A stretch of DNA of 64,000 bases from an uncultured bacterium (GCA_913050245.1 CAJWZJ010000004.1:1-64000); one strand, 5' to 3'. Positions 9,814 to 19,883 are shown, numbered from the stretch's first letter. Made by a program: numbers and translations. Notes: generated from the letters alone by a model not told the origin.

Positions 9814-11004
9814 TTAATATAATCTATTAAACAGAACTCCTGTAGCTACTTTTGGATAAAAGTATGTTGATTTTTGAGGCATTTTATCGTCATTTAATAC
9901 AACCTTCATTATATCGTTGGGAATAAACTTGGGCAATATGATTCCCAATGAATAATCATTTATAGATGATTTTGCATCCTCTAGGCTTTTAAAAAAATCC
10001 AATTTATCATAATTATTTTTAAATTTATCAATTATTAGATCTTGAACAGCATAAACACTCATTGAATAAAATCTCTTCTCATCATTATCTTTTATTTGGC
10101 AATGTAATTTAACTTTTTCAGATTCTGATATTATAAAGAATTCATTTGGCTTCAACTGATCTTCTATAATATCACCATTATATTCATTAACTATAAAGCT
10201 ACTTCTTATACTTTTAGTTATTTCTTCAACTCTACTAACATTTTGTAAAATCCTATGGGTAGGATTAATTAAAAGACCATCCTGGTTTGTTCCTGAAAGA
10301 TAGAACATTGCATACTCTGATTCTTTTGTCCTAACCTCATTCATATAATTTAAAGAAGTTTCATATCTATGATGTCCATCAGCAATTAGAATTTCTTTAT
10401 CTTTGAAATTTAATTCTATTAGATCAATAATTTCAGTATCTGAAATTTGCCATATTTTGTTCAATATTCCATCAGATGATTTTGCCTCAATTATAGGTTG
10501 GTTATTTTGTATAAAATCATTAATTATATTATCAATCTTTTTATCATTATTATCATATACGCCAAATATAGGACTTAAATTTGTTTTACACGCTCTCAAT
10601 AATTTTAGTCGATCTTCCTTAGGACCACTAAAGGTCTCTTCATGTGGCAAAATTATTTTTTCTTTGAATTCATGAAGCTTTACCAGCCCAATTAAACCTA
10701 GTCTATTATATTTCTTTCCTTTATATGTAAATTCTTGCAGATAAGGGTAAAGAGATTTTTTTTCATCTTGAGCTAAAATATTATTTTCTATCCAATTATT
10801 TAATGTATTCATTGATATATTATATTTTTCGTCACCTTTACCATCATTAAAATCAATATGTACAACATTATATTGACTTGAATTCATCAAATCTTTTTGT
10901 TGCTTAGAATTTATTACATCATATGGTGGCGCTATAACATTAGAAATTTTTTTAATTTCTTTTTGATTATATCTTAGACCCCTGAATGCCTTAATTATTG
11001 CCAT
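9814..11004 (-). CDS. DUF1015 family protein
   Basis: FRGLRYN, VIAPPYDVI, LIADGHHRYET motifs typical of DUF1015. Confidence 0.85.
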   Translation of the reverse strand: MAIIKAFRGLRYNQKEIKKISNVIAPPYDVINSKQQKDLMNSSQYNVVHIDFNDGKGDEKYNISMNTLNNWIENNILAQDEKKSLYPYLQEFTYKGKKYNRLGLIGLVKLHEFKEKIILPHEETFSGPKEDRLKLLRACKTNLSPIFGVYDNNDKKIDNIINDFIQNNQPIIEAKSSDGILNKIWQISDTEIIDLIELNFKDKEILIADGHHRYETSLNYMNEVRTKESEYAMFYLSGTNQDGLLINPTHRILQNVSRVEEITKSIRSSFIVNEYNGDIIEDQLKPNEFFIISESEKVKLHCQIKDNDEKRFYSMSVYAVQDLIIDKFKNNYDKLDFFKSLEDAKSSINDYSLGIILPKFIPNDIMKVVLNDDKMPQKSTYFYPKVATGVLFNRLY

Positions 11005-11617
11005 AATCTAGCTCCTTTGTAATTGTTTCAAATTGAATATCCCCATCTCTAATTAAATTCAGGCTATCTTTATTAACGTTTAGAATAGTTGAACCCCGAG
11101 AATATCCTATATCTCCATAATCTACTATAAAATCCAAAGATTTTTCAAACGTATTAATAATATCTGAAATATTGAACAAATTTTCATTTCCTGAAATATT
11201 TGCACTTGTTGAAACTATTGGAAAATCAATTTTATTATAAATTTCTTTTGTAAAGCTATCTGATGATATTCTACAACTAACTTTATCATCCAAACCAATA
11301 AAATTATTATAAAACATATTTTTATCCTTAGGGGTAAGTAAGATTGATAGTTTTCCAGGAAGAAATTTATTGATAATATTTTTTTCTAGTTCAGATATTG
11401 AAAAAAAATTATTTAACATTTTGCTATCTTTAAATAGGAGGGTGAAAAAATGATTTTTCTCCCTACCTTTTAATGAAATTATTTTTTCTATAGAAGTTTT
11501 ATTGTCATACCTACATCCAAGCCCATATAATGTATCAGTGGGGTAACAAAAAATTGATCCTTCTTTTATCAAGTCAGATATTTTATCAAAATCTATAGCA
11601 TTTTTTTTTATTATCAA
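10991..11617 (-). CDS. tsaC: Sua5/YciO/YrdC family threonylcarbamoyl-AMP synthase
   Basis: FCYPTDTLYGLGCR, KGREKNHFFTLLF, PIVSTSANISG motifs. Confidence 0.85.
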   Translation of the reverse strand: MIIKKNAIDFDKISDLIKEGSIFCYPTDTLYGLGCRYDNKTSIEKIISLKGREKNHFFTLLFKDSKMLNNFFSISELEKNIINKFLPGKLSILLTPKDKNMFYNNFIGLDDKVSCRISSDSFTKEIYNKIDFPIVSTSANISGNENLFNISDIINTFEKSLDFIVDYGDIGYSRGSTILNVNKDSLNLIRDGDIQFETITKELDYGNN

Positions 11618-11620
11618 AAC

Positions 11621-12109
11621 TTATTTGTTATGTTTTTCTGCTGCTTTCATAACTTTTTTCTTTAAGTTCTGTCTGAAGGTATTGAGGGATTCTCTGACTT
11701 CAGGATATTTTATTGATAGAATTGAAGCAGCATATATACCTGCATTTCTAGCACCACCTTTACCAATTGACATTGTTGCCACTGGAATACCAGGAGGCAT
11801 TTGAACAATTGATAATAATGAGTCTAGGCCGTTTAGACAAGATGAATCAATTGGAATTCCAACTACAGGAAGGGTTGTATATGATGCTACAACGCCAGGC
11901 AAATGTGCAGCCCAACCTGCTGCAGCAATAATAACTTCAACACCTCTTTCTTCAATTTGTCCCATATATTCAGCAAGCAACTCAGGAGTCCTGTGAGCAG
12001 ATGCTACTCTGAGGTCATATTCAACACCTAGCTCTTCTAGAACAGTACAGGCATCTGATGCTTTTTCTAAATCTGAATCGCTTCCGACAATAATTGCTAC
12101 TTTAGCCAC
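11621..12109 (-). CDS. purE: 5-(carboxyamino)imidazole ribonucleotide mutase
   Basis: VGSDSDL, VASAHRTPE, AAGWAAHLPGV, GIPIDSS..GLDSLLSIVQMPPGIPVAT. Confidence 0.97.
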   Translation of the reverse strand: MAKVAIIVGSDSDLEKASDACTVLEELGVEYDLRVASAHRTPELLAEYMGQIEERGVEVIIAAAGWAAHLPGVVASYTTLPVVGIPIDSSCLNGLDSLLSIVQMPPGIPVATMSIGKGGARNAGIYAASILSIKYPEVRESLNTFRQNLKKKVMKAAEKHNK

Positions 12110-12160
12110 AGATTTAAGGTATCTTGTTTAGAGGTATTTTTCAATAGATTTTTTTAAATT

Positions 12161-12901
12161 ATGATTACGCGAGAATATGATGAATTTATTTGTTTAGTGA
12201 GCCAGCATGATCATGCAAAAATTTCACTCGACATATTTAATTTTTTTCGAGAAGAAATAAAGAAAAATACTAAAAATTTAGAGGCTTTACAGTACTCAAT
12301 CAGGAATCATGATTCAGGGTGGATTGAGTTTGATCTTCATCCAAAAATCTCAAATGATAACAAAGTTTTTACTTTTCAAGATATTGATGTTCAATTGCAA
12401 GATGATTTATGGTTAAAAAGTATCTCATCATCGATAAACCCTTATTCATCTTTTTTAATTTATAAGCATTTTAGATATCTGTGTGAAAATTCATCACGTG
12501 ATAAAAATGATAAAGAGAATTTTATTAAAAGCTGCGAAAGATTAATAGATGAACGAATAATAGATGATAAAAAAAATATAATTGATAGTGAGGAGTTTAA
12601 ATTTGAATTAAGTTCATTGCAGATTTGTGATTTAATATCTTTAATTATTTGTAGAGAGAAAGTTATGGGGGGGAATAGTCCATTCCTACATATCAACTCT
12701 GTGAATAGTTTAGATTGTAGTATTAAGAAAGTTGATAAATCAGTGTATAAATTGAATTCAAAAATTTTTGCAAAAAAAGAAAATTTTGTTGAAATTCCTT
12801 ATAAGCAAATTGAATCAGAGTTGATCATGACACCAAAGAAGTTCAAAAGAGCATTTATTGAATATCCAATGAAATATAGAAAATTATATTTAATTACTTA
12901 A
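12161..12901 (+). CDS. DUF3891-like protein
   Basis: SQHDHAKIS near N-terminus, RNHDSGW motif; family recall only. Confidence 0.6.
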   Translation: MITREYDEFICLVSQHDHAKISLDIFNFFREEIKKNTKNLEALQYSIRNHDSGWIEFDLHPKISNDNKVFTFQDIDVQLQDDLWLKSISSSINPYSSFLIYKHFRYLCENSSRDKNDKENFIKSCERLIDERIIDDKKNIIDSEEFKFELSSLQICDLISLIICREKVMGGNSPFLHINSVNSLDCSIKKVDKSVYKLNSKIFAKKENFVEIPYKQIESELIMTPKKFKRAFIEYPMKYRKLYLIT

Positions 12902-14429
12902 TTTTTTCATATTTATCTAAATTAATATTATTTAAAAACCCCCTTTTTATTTTTTGAGTTGATGTTTTTTCAAAACTAATATCTGTAAGATAAATTCCTG
13001 ATATCCTTTTAAATTTTTCAGTTCTATTATTAATTCCATCAACTATTTCAATTATTCGTTTATGAGATATTTTATTAAATTCATCACTAAGTTTAATTAA
13101 AGTTAATATTTTCTTTTGATCTACACTAAAAACAATTGATTCTTCAATTTCAACTTCAATATTTATCATCTCTTCAATTTCTTCTGGATAAATATTCTCT
13201 CCACTAGAGCTAATAATTACAAATTTTTCTCTTCCTGTTATATATAAATATCCTTCACTATCAAACCTGCCAATGTCACCAGTATTTAGATATTCATCTT
13301 GAAGCGTTTCAGATGTTGCATCCTCATTTTTATAATATCCTTCAAATATATTTGGACCTTTAACTTTTATTGTGCCATTTCCATATTGATCACTATCATC
13401 AATTTTTACATTACATCCATCAATAACTTTTCCAACTGAGCCCACTTTTTTCCTCTCCAGGGGATTTACTGAAACTAGGGGTGAGGCCTCTGAGAGCCCA
13501 TACCCTTGAATTATTTTCAATCCAATATTATCAAAAAAATTCTCAATTTCTGGACTTAATGCAGCACCCCCGCAAAAGAAAAATCTTAGTCTTTTAAGGC
13601 CCAGCTTCTTCTTAAATATAAAACCAAAAAGTTTTGGCAATTTTCTATGTAGAAGACTTAAAATACTGGAACTATTCAACTTTTTATTGATTCCTTGATA
13701 TATTTTTTCCAGCAACAGAGGTACAACAGGAAAAATATTTGGTTCAATTAAATTAAGTTCTTTGCTTATAGTCCTCAAATCTAAGCCTGAGCAAAAATGT
13801 ATTGAATTACCAAGATTAATATTAACCAAAACATTACAAGTAAGTTCATAAACATGGCTTAAGGGTAAGACTGAAAAACTTTTCAATTTTCCTTCTTTTT
13901 TTAGTAAGTTAGAAATTTGAGTTAAATTTGAGATCAGATTATTGTGTGAGAGCATAACTCCTTTTGGACTTCCTGTTGTCCCAGATGTATAAAGTATAAC
14001 TGCGATTTCTTCTTTTATTTTAGGAATAACAAATTCTTTTGAAGGCTGCTTGCAAATTTCAATAATATTCTCAAATGATAAAGTGTTATGTTTATTTCTT
14101 AAATCATCATTACTTATTAGTAATGATGATTCTGATAAATTTATAATATCCAATGTTGTTTTTTCATTTGCCCTATAATCAATTGGAACACAAATATGTC
14201 CGGATTTTAAAATACCAAAAAAAGCTATTATCCACCCAACGGAATTCTCGCCTTTAATTGCTATTTTAGATCCAATCTTTATATTCATAGATTTTAATTT
14301 TTGTGCAAAATTATCAGAATATTTATTTATTTGAGAATAGGTAAGCTCAACCAATTTACCTTTCCTAACTTCAGAGAATGCAATTCTTGAATCTTCAGGA
14401 TTTTTCAATATTTCCTGTAAGCGATACAT
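12894..14429 (-). CDS. AMP-dependent synthetase/ligase (acyl-CoA synthetase family)
   Basis: P-loop ILYTSGTTGSPKGVMLSH, GYGLSEASP, NTGDIGR, TGREK. Start set at internal MYRLQEILKNP rather than the longer ORF (to 14495). Confidence 0.9.
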   Translation of the reverse strand: MYRLQEILKNPEDSRIAFSEVRKGKLVELTYSQINKYSDNFAQKLKSMNIKIGSKIAIKGENSVGWIIAFFGILKSGHICVPIDYRANEKTTLDIINLSESSLLISNDDLRNKHNTLSFENIIEICKQPSKEFVIPKIKEEIAVILYTSGTTGSPKGVMLSHNNLISNLTQISNLLKKEGKLKSFSVLPLSHVYELTCNVLVNINLGNSIHFCSGLDLRTISKELNLIEPNIFPVVPLLLEKIYQGINKKLNSSSILSLLHRKLPKLFGFIFKKKLGLKRLRFFFCGGAALSPEIENFFDNIGLKIIQGYGLSEASPLVSVNPLERKKVGSVGKVIDGCNVKIDDSDQYGNGTIKVKGPNIFEGYYKNEDATSETLQDEYLNTGDIGRFDSEGYLYITGREKFVIISSSGENIYPEEIEEMINIEVEIEESIVFSVDQKKILTLIKLSDEFNKISHKRIIEIVDGINNRTEKFKRISGIYLTDISFEKTSTQKIKRGFLNNINLDKYEKIK

Positions 14430-14528
14430 AGTGATATTTTGACATAAGAAATAAGAAAAAATAAAAAATTTAAAATTTGGCACGATGGTTGCCACAGTAA
14501 AGTAAAAAAAGAGTTAAAGGAGGGAAAT

Positions 14529-15818
14529 ATGGGTAAATTTAAATTTAAGAATTTTTTCGTATTTCTATCATTAGGTTTTCTAACGTTGTTCTTAACAGGC
14601 TCAGCGTCAGCTTCAAACAGTCCTGATGAAACAGCATTTATTTTTAATACTTTGTTATTTTTAATTTGTGGTTTCTTAGTAATGTGGATGGCTGCGGGCT
14701 TTGCTATGTTAGAGGCCGGAATGGTAAGATCAAAAAACGTATCAACAATATGCCTTAAAAACGTAGGTTTATATGCAATTTCTGGCATAATGTTTTATTT
14801 AGTTGGCTACAATCTAGCTTATGGAATTGCTGAAGGTGGTTACATGGGTTCGTTTACTATGTTTGCACCAGGTGAAGACATATCCACTGGTTATGCATCA
14901 CATTCAGACTGGTTCTTCCAAATGGTTTTCTGTGCAACAACAGTATCAATCGTTTCTGGAACTATTGCAGAAAGAATTAAAGTTTGGTCTTTTTTCGTTT
15001 TTGCAGCAATTTTAGCTGGAATTATTTATCCAATCGAAATGGGTTGGCAATGGGGTGGAGGCTGGTTATCAGCAATGGGATTTTCTGACTTTGCTGGATC
15101 AACTCTTGTTCATGCCGCAGGTGGAGCTGCCGCTCTTGCTGGAGCAATTATAATCGGTCCAAGACTTGGCCGCTTTAAAGATGGCAAAGCTATTCCAATA
15201 CCTGCATCTAGCATACCTCTTGCAACTTTAGGAACTTTTATTCTATGGCTTGGATGGTTTGGTTTTAATGGAGGATCTCAGCTCGCAATTGGTACTCTTG
15301 ATGATGCCGCCGCAGTCTCAGATATATTCGTTAATACGAATTTAGCAGCCTGTGCAGGATTAATTGTAGCAATGATAATTTCTCAAGTGATGTTTGGAAA
15401 AGTTGATGTGACTTTTGCACTCAATGGAGCTTTAGCAGGATTAGTTTCTATTACAGCAGAGCCTTTGGCGCCAACTGCAACTACGTCAATGATGATTGGT
15501 GGAATTGGTGGAATCATAGCCGTTTTTGGAACTAAATTTTTTGAAAGTATTCAAGTTGATGATGTCGTTGGAGCGTTACCGGTTCATTTACTAGCTGGTA
15601 TTTGGGGCACGGTAGCAGTTGCAATTTCTAATGATGCAACATCTTTCACAACTCAGTTGATTGGTTCTTTATCAGTTATCGGATTTGTGTTCGCACTATC
15701 GGCGATAGTCTTTGGTTTACTTAAAGCAACAATAGGTTTAAGACCATCAGCTGAAGAAGAAGAATTAGGATCAGACGCTGTAGAGGTTGGAATAGAGTCT
15801 TATCCATATTTTAAATAA
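14529..15818 (+). CDS. amt: Ammonium transporter (first copy, with N-terminal signal-like segment)
   Basis: Amt family: MLEAGMVRSKN, WQWGGGWLSAMGFSDFAGSTLVHAAGG, multiple TM helices, GIWGT. Confidence 0.92.
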   Translation: MGKFKFKNFFVFLSLGFLTLFLTGSASASNSPDETAFIFNTLLFLICGFLVMWMAAGFAMLEAGMVRSKNVSTICLKNVGLYAISGIMFYLVGYNLAYGIAEGGYMGSFTMFAPGEDISTGYASHSDWFFQMVFCATTVSIVSGTIAERIKVWSFFVFAAILAGIIYPIEMGWQWGGGWLSAMGFSDFAGSTLVHAAGGAAALAGAIIIGPRLGRFKDGKAIPIPASSIPLATLGTFILWLGWFGFNGGSQLAIGTLDDAAAVSDIFVNTNLAACAGLIVAMIISQVMFGKVDVTFALNGALAGLVSITAEPLAPTATTSMMIGGIGGIIAVFGTKFFESIQVDDVVGALPVHLLAGIWGTVAVAISNDATSFTTQLIGSLSVIGFVFALSAIVFGLLKATIGLRPSAEEEELGSDAVEVGIESYPYFK

Positions 15819-15861
15819 ATTGATACCTCTCTAATAAATACCTAGCCTATATCTCCTTGGT

Positions 15862-15900
15862 AGGCAAATAAGCATGCCCCTTGTGGCATGCTTATTGCCT
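15862..15900 (+). terminator. Strong stem-loop between the two amt genes
   Basis: AGGCAAATAAGCATGCC-CCTTGT-GGCATGCTTATTGCCT: about 16-bp stem with one bulge, followed by TTTTAAATAATT. Confidence 0.75.
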
Positions 15901-15934
15901 TTTAAATAATTAGGCTATATCAAGGAGAAAATAT

Positions 15935-17188
15935 ATGCTTAAATTTAGTTTGAGGAACTTGGTCCTGTTCCTTTTTTTCGGCGTTTTAACGCTGTTAGGA
16001 CAAAATTCGATCGCTTCTAGCGGTCTTGATTCGGGAGATAGCTCCTGGATTTTAACTTCAACAGCTCTAGTGCTTTTTATGACATTACCAGGTCTTGCTC
16101 TTTTTTATGGAGGTTTAGTTAGATCTAGAAATGTTTTATCCGTTTTTATGCATTGTATTGCTGTTGCATGTTTAATGTCAATTTTATGGGTTTTATTGGG
16201 CTATTCTATAGCATTCGGTGAAAATACAAGCCCATATTTTGGTGGTTTTTCTAAAGTATTTCTAAATGGGATTACTTCTGATAGTTTAATTGGAACAATT
16301 CCAGAATATGTTTTTGCAGGATTTCAGATGGTTTTTGCCGTTATTACTCCAGCATTGATAATAGGAGCATATGTCGAAAGAGTTAAGTTCTCATTTGTTC
16401 TTTTATTCTCTGCTTTATGGATGATTTTGTGTTACTCGCCTGTTACTTATTGGGTTTGGGGAGGAGGATTCCTTTTTGAACTTGGTACTGTTGATTTAGC
16501 CGGTGGGCTTGTAGTACATGAAACAGCAGGGCTTGCTGCTTTAGTTGTTGCAGTTTTTCTTGGGTCAAGGAATGACAAAACAAAGCCTCCTCATAATCCT
16601 GGATATGTGATGTTAGGTGCATCAATGTTATGGGTTGGGTGGTTTGGTTTTAATGCTGGCTCGCAACTTGCAGCTAATGGTAGTGCTGGACTAACATTAC
16701 TTGTTACTCATTTATCTGCGGCGTCGGCGTCGCTATCTTGGGCTGCTTATGAATATATTAAATATGGACGCTCATCATTAGTAGGCTTAGTGACAGGAAC
16801 TATTGCTGGCCTTGCCACTATAACTCCAGCTTCTGGTTCAGTATCCCCAATAGAAGCTATTATAATCGGCTCATTTGCTGGAATAGTATGTCAGGAAATG
16901 TGTTCTATCATTAAGAATAAGTTTAATACAGACGACTCTCTTGATGTATTTGCTGTTCATGGTTTTGGGGGAATATTGGGAACATTATCAATCGCAGTAT
17001 TTGGCCATGCTGGATGGTATGAGCAATTATTTGGAGTAATATCTGTAGGCATATTTACAGTAATAGTAACGGTATTAATAGTTATTGTATGTATTCAATT
17101 TGTAGGTATAAGGGTCACGTCAGATGAAGAAAATAGCGGACTTGATCTCTCAGAACATGGAGAAAAGGCTTACGATATGAATAGTTAA
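15935..17188 (+). CDS. amtB: Ammonium transporter (second copy)
   Basis: Amt family: LFYGGLVRSRNVLS, YWVWGGGFLFELGTVDLAGGLVVHETAG, VHGFGGILGTL. Confidence 0.93.
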   Translation: MLKFSLRNLVLFLFFGVLTLLGQNSIASSGLDSGDSSWILTSTALVLFMTLPGLALFYGGLVRSRNVLSVFMHCIAVACLMSILWVLLGYSIAFGENTSPYFGGFSKVFLNGITSDSLIGTIPEYVFAGFQMVFAVITPALIIGAYVERVKFSFVLLFSALWMILCYSPVTYWVWGGGFLFELGTVDLAGGLVVHETAGLAALVVAVFLGSRNDKTKPPHNPGYVMLGASMLWVGWFGFNAGSQLAANGSAGLTLLVTHLSAASASLSWAAYEYIKYGRSSLVGLVTGTIAGLATITPASGSVSPIEAIIIGSFAGIVCQEMCSIIKNKFNTDDSLDVFAVHGFGGILGTLSIAVFGHAGWYEQLFGVISVGIFTVIVTVLIVIVCIQFVGIRVTSDEENSGLDLSEHGEKAYDMNS

Positions 17189-17374
17189 TTATTTTTCAGA
17201 TAGCAGCTTACCACCAACAGCCCACTGATTTCGTGGTATCTCATCAATTTGAACGTAAGTTGATGAAGGTGGTTTGCCTGCTACTGTTTCCATGGTTTTA
17301 GTTATTTCTTCAGAAATTTTTTTCCTTTGTTCATCAGTTAAATTTCCTGCTACTTTAACGTTTATGTATGGCAT
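17189..17374 (-). CDS. 4-oxalocrotonate tautomerase family protein
   Basis: MPYINVKVAGNLTDEQRKKISEEIT... with catalytic Pro after start Met. ORF track start at 17422 is an over-extension. Confidence 0.88.
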   Translation of the reverse strand: MPYINVKVAGNLTDEQRKKISEEITKTMETVAGKPPSSTYVQIDEIPRNQWAVGGKLLSEK

Positions 17375-17376
17375 AT

Positions 17377-17574
17377 TTAGCACCCGAAAAGCACAATAAA
17401 TTTCTTGCCACAGCAATGACATATCTTATCTGGCTTTTCATCCTTATCGTCATAATTACTTTCACTTTGTGAAAAAGGGAATAACGCAGCTCCACAATGA
17501 GGACATTCTTTGTGATATGCAGAAATTGGCTCAAGAGGCTGTCTTCCTGGTTCTATGTTTTGAAAATCACTCAT
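17377..17574 (-). CDS. Small zinc-ribbon protein (65 aa)
   Basis: CPHC...CHCCGKKF cysteine pairs. Confidence 0.65.
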   Translation of the reverse strand: MSDFQNIEPGRQPLEPISAYHKECPHCGAALFPFSQSESNYDDKDEKPDKICHCCGKKFIVLFGC

Positions 17575-17589
17575 AGGCTAAGTTTACAA

Positions 17590-17649
17590 GAAAAAAGCTC
17601 CTTTACCAAGATGTCGTCACCCCGTAAATAAAACGACCTTGAAGGAGCT
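17590..17649 (-). promoter_or_regulatory. Long nested hairpin followed by T-tract (minus-strand terminator/attenuator-like)
   Basis: Stems 17596-17603/17642-17649 (AGCTCCTT/AAGGAGCT), 17607-17610/17638-17641, 17613-17617/17633-17637 (GTCGT/ACGAC); minus strand reads ...AAGGAGCTTTTTTC. Confidence 0.65.
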
Positions 17650-17731
17650 CTACTTTATATTAACTAAATCTTTTTTTTTGTCATATAAATTTAAAAATAA
17701 AGAACTTAGGTTTTTCAATTATAATAATATA

Positions 17732-19078
17732 ATGATTTATGAGTGCATTAAGTGTGGCCTAACATCGCCTGTTAAAATGGGTAAATGTCATAAATGTAAC
17801 GAATGGAACTGCTTTGAAGAAAAAATAAGTAATAAAAAAAATAATCTTAAATTATTAGTATCTAATAAATTATCTGATATAGGCTCAGTCCAGAACAATC
17901 AAATATCCTGCTCAATAATTGAAATGGATCGTGTTCTGGGTGGTGGATTTATGACTGGCTCTTCAGTATTATTAGGTGGTGAGCCAGGAATTGGTAAATC
18001 AACTTTAGCTTTACAATTAGCTGCAAATCTATCTCACTTAAATTCAGTTTTATATGTATCCGCAGAGGAATCAATATCTCAAATTAATTCCAGGGCAAAA
18101 AGATTAAATATTAAATATAACGACTTATTTTTTTTAAATGATACAAGCATCGATCAGATTTTCCTTCAAATTGAAGATTTAAAACCAAGTATTATGATTA
18201 TAGATTCGATTCATGCACTAACCTCAAATGATTCCGATTCGTCATTAGGATCAATTTCACAATTGAAAACGTCATCTCAAAAATTATCTGAATATTGTAA
18301 AAAAAATTCAATTATATTAATGCTCATATGTCATATTACAAAAGATGGATCTATTGCGGGCCCTAAAACCCTAGAACACTTAGTCGATACAGTTTTATAT
18401 TTCGATCAAATTGAATCTGATGAGCTGAGAATTCTGAGAACTACAAAGAATAGGTTTGGTGCAACAAATGAAATTGGAGTTTTTAAAATGACTGAAACTG
18501 GATTGGTCGAAGTAAATGAATCATCAAATATATTTATTTCAAGTAACTCTGAATCCTATCCAGGAACTGCTATTTCCTCAACATTTGAAGGAACTAGGTC
18601 CATATTGATTGAAATTCAATCTTTGGTCTCAGCTCCAAGTCAATCTTACGGAAGGCGCTATTCAAATGGATTAGAAATAAATAGGGTGAATATGCTAATA
18701 GCAATCCTAGAGAAGTTTTCAAAAATTATGTTTAACGATAAAGATATTTTTGTTAATGTTTCAAAAGGAGTCAAAGTTAAAGATCCATCTGTAGACTTAG
18801 CTATTATTGCGTCACTTTTATCTAGTTTCCAAGACATAACAATTCCGACCGATCATGTTTTTGTTGGAGAAGTTGGTTTGGGTGGTGAAGTTAAAACTAT
18901 AGCAAAAATTGAAAAAAGAATTAAAGAGTTTGAAAGAATGGGCTTTAAAAAATGTTTTTTACCATATATTTCTCTAAATCAATCTGGGGATTTAGAAAAA
19001 AAATTTTCAGATAAAATTAAATTAATCGCAATTAAAAATATTAAAGAACTTGATAAATTCATCGGTGAAATGAAGTGA
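17732..19078 (+). CDS. radA: DNA repair protein RadA
   Basis: N-terminal zinc finger MIYECIKCGLTSPVKMGKCHKC, Walker A GGEPGIGKSTLALQLA, KNRFGATNEIGVF. Internal start at 17732 fits RadA N-terminus. Confidence 0.96.
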   Translation: MIYECIKCGLTSPVKMGKCHKCNEWNCFEEKISNKKNNLKLLVSNKLSDIGSVQNNQISCSIIEMDRVLGGGFMTGSSVLLGGEPGIGKSTLALQLAANLSHLNSVLYVSAEESISQINSRAKRLNIKYNDLFFLNDTSIDQIFLQIEDLKPSIMIIDSIHALTSNDSDSSLGSISQLKTSSQKLSEYCKKNSIILMLICHITKDGSIAGPKTLEHLVDTVLYFDQIESDELRILRTTKNRFGATNEIGVFKMTETGLVEVNESSNIFISSNSESYPGTAISSTFEGTRSILIEIQSLVSAPSQSYGRRYSNGLEINRVNMLIAILEKFSKIMFNDKDIFVNVSKGVKVKDPSVDLAIIASLLSSFQDITIPTDHVFVGEVGLGGEVKTIAKIEKRIKEFERMGFKKCFLPYISLNQSGDLEKKFSDKIKLIAIKNIKELDKFIGEMK

Positions 19079-19851
19079 AAATTGGTATTTTTGATTCAGG
19101 AATAGGTGGTCTAACAGTATTTAAACAACTTATAAAAAGATTACCAAATAACGATTATGTTTATCTTGGAGATACAGCAAGGCTTCCATACGGTATAAAA
19201 TCAAAAAAGACAGTTATTGAATATTCACTAAAAAATACAAAGTTTTTAATTGATAAAGGTTGTAAAATAATTGTTGTTGCTTGTAATACAGCCTCAGCAT
19301 ATGCAGAAAGTACTTTGAGTAAAAAATTTAATGTACCAATTTTCAATGTCATAGACTCAGGAGTTTTAGCAGTAAAAGATTCTGCCATTCATAATGTCGG
19401 AATTATTGCAACGCCCTCAACCATTGAAAGTAAATCTTATAGTAACAGATTGAAGAAGATAAAAAATATAAAAAAAATTATAAGTAAAGAATGTCCAATA
19501 TTTGTTCCTATAGTTGAAGAGGGCATTAAATCTAAAGGATATATTGACCAAATTATCGAGGAAAATCTTAATATCTTTAAAAAAAATAAAATTGATGGCT
19601 TGATACTTGGTTGTACGCATTATCCAATCTTAAAAGTAAAAATCAAAAAATTTTTAGGCCCAAACGTAACTTTGTTTGATTCTTCAATTGAATTAGCAAA
19701 ATCTATAGATACCTATTTAGCTAAGACCAAAAAAGTCAAAAGCGGTAAAAAAGAAATTTATCTTACCGATGGTTCTAAATATTTTAAAACAGCTTTAAAA
19801 AACATGTTTAATGATATGAATTTTAATTTGAAAATAATTGATATCAGGTGA
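19075..19851 (+). CDS. murI: Glutamate racemase
   Basis: IGIFDSGIGGLTVFKQL, VVACNTASAYAES, LILGCTHYPIL. Confidence 0.97.
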   Translation: MKIGIFDSGIGGLTVFKQLIKRLPNNDYVYLGDTARLPYGIKSKKTVIEYSLKNTKFLIDKGCKIIVVACNTASAYAESTLSKKFNVPIFNVIDSGVLAVKDSAIHNVGIIATPSTIESKSYSNRLKKIKNIKKIISKECPIFVPIVEEGIKSKGYIDQIIEENLNIFKKNKIDGLILGCTHYPILKVKIKKFLGPNVTLFDSSIELAKSIDTYLAKTKKVKSGKKEIYLTDGSKYFKTALKNMFNDMNFNLKIIDIR

Positions 19852-19872
19852 GCAAATCTCACCTGATATCAA
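19838..19872. terminator. Bidirectional terminator-like perfect hairpin between convergent murI and etfA
   Basis: TTGATATCAGGTGAG-CAAAT-CTCACCTGATATCAA, 15-bp perfect inverted repeat that includes the murI stop codon. Confidence 0.85.
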
Positions 19873-19883
19873 AAGTCAAAAGT

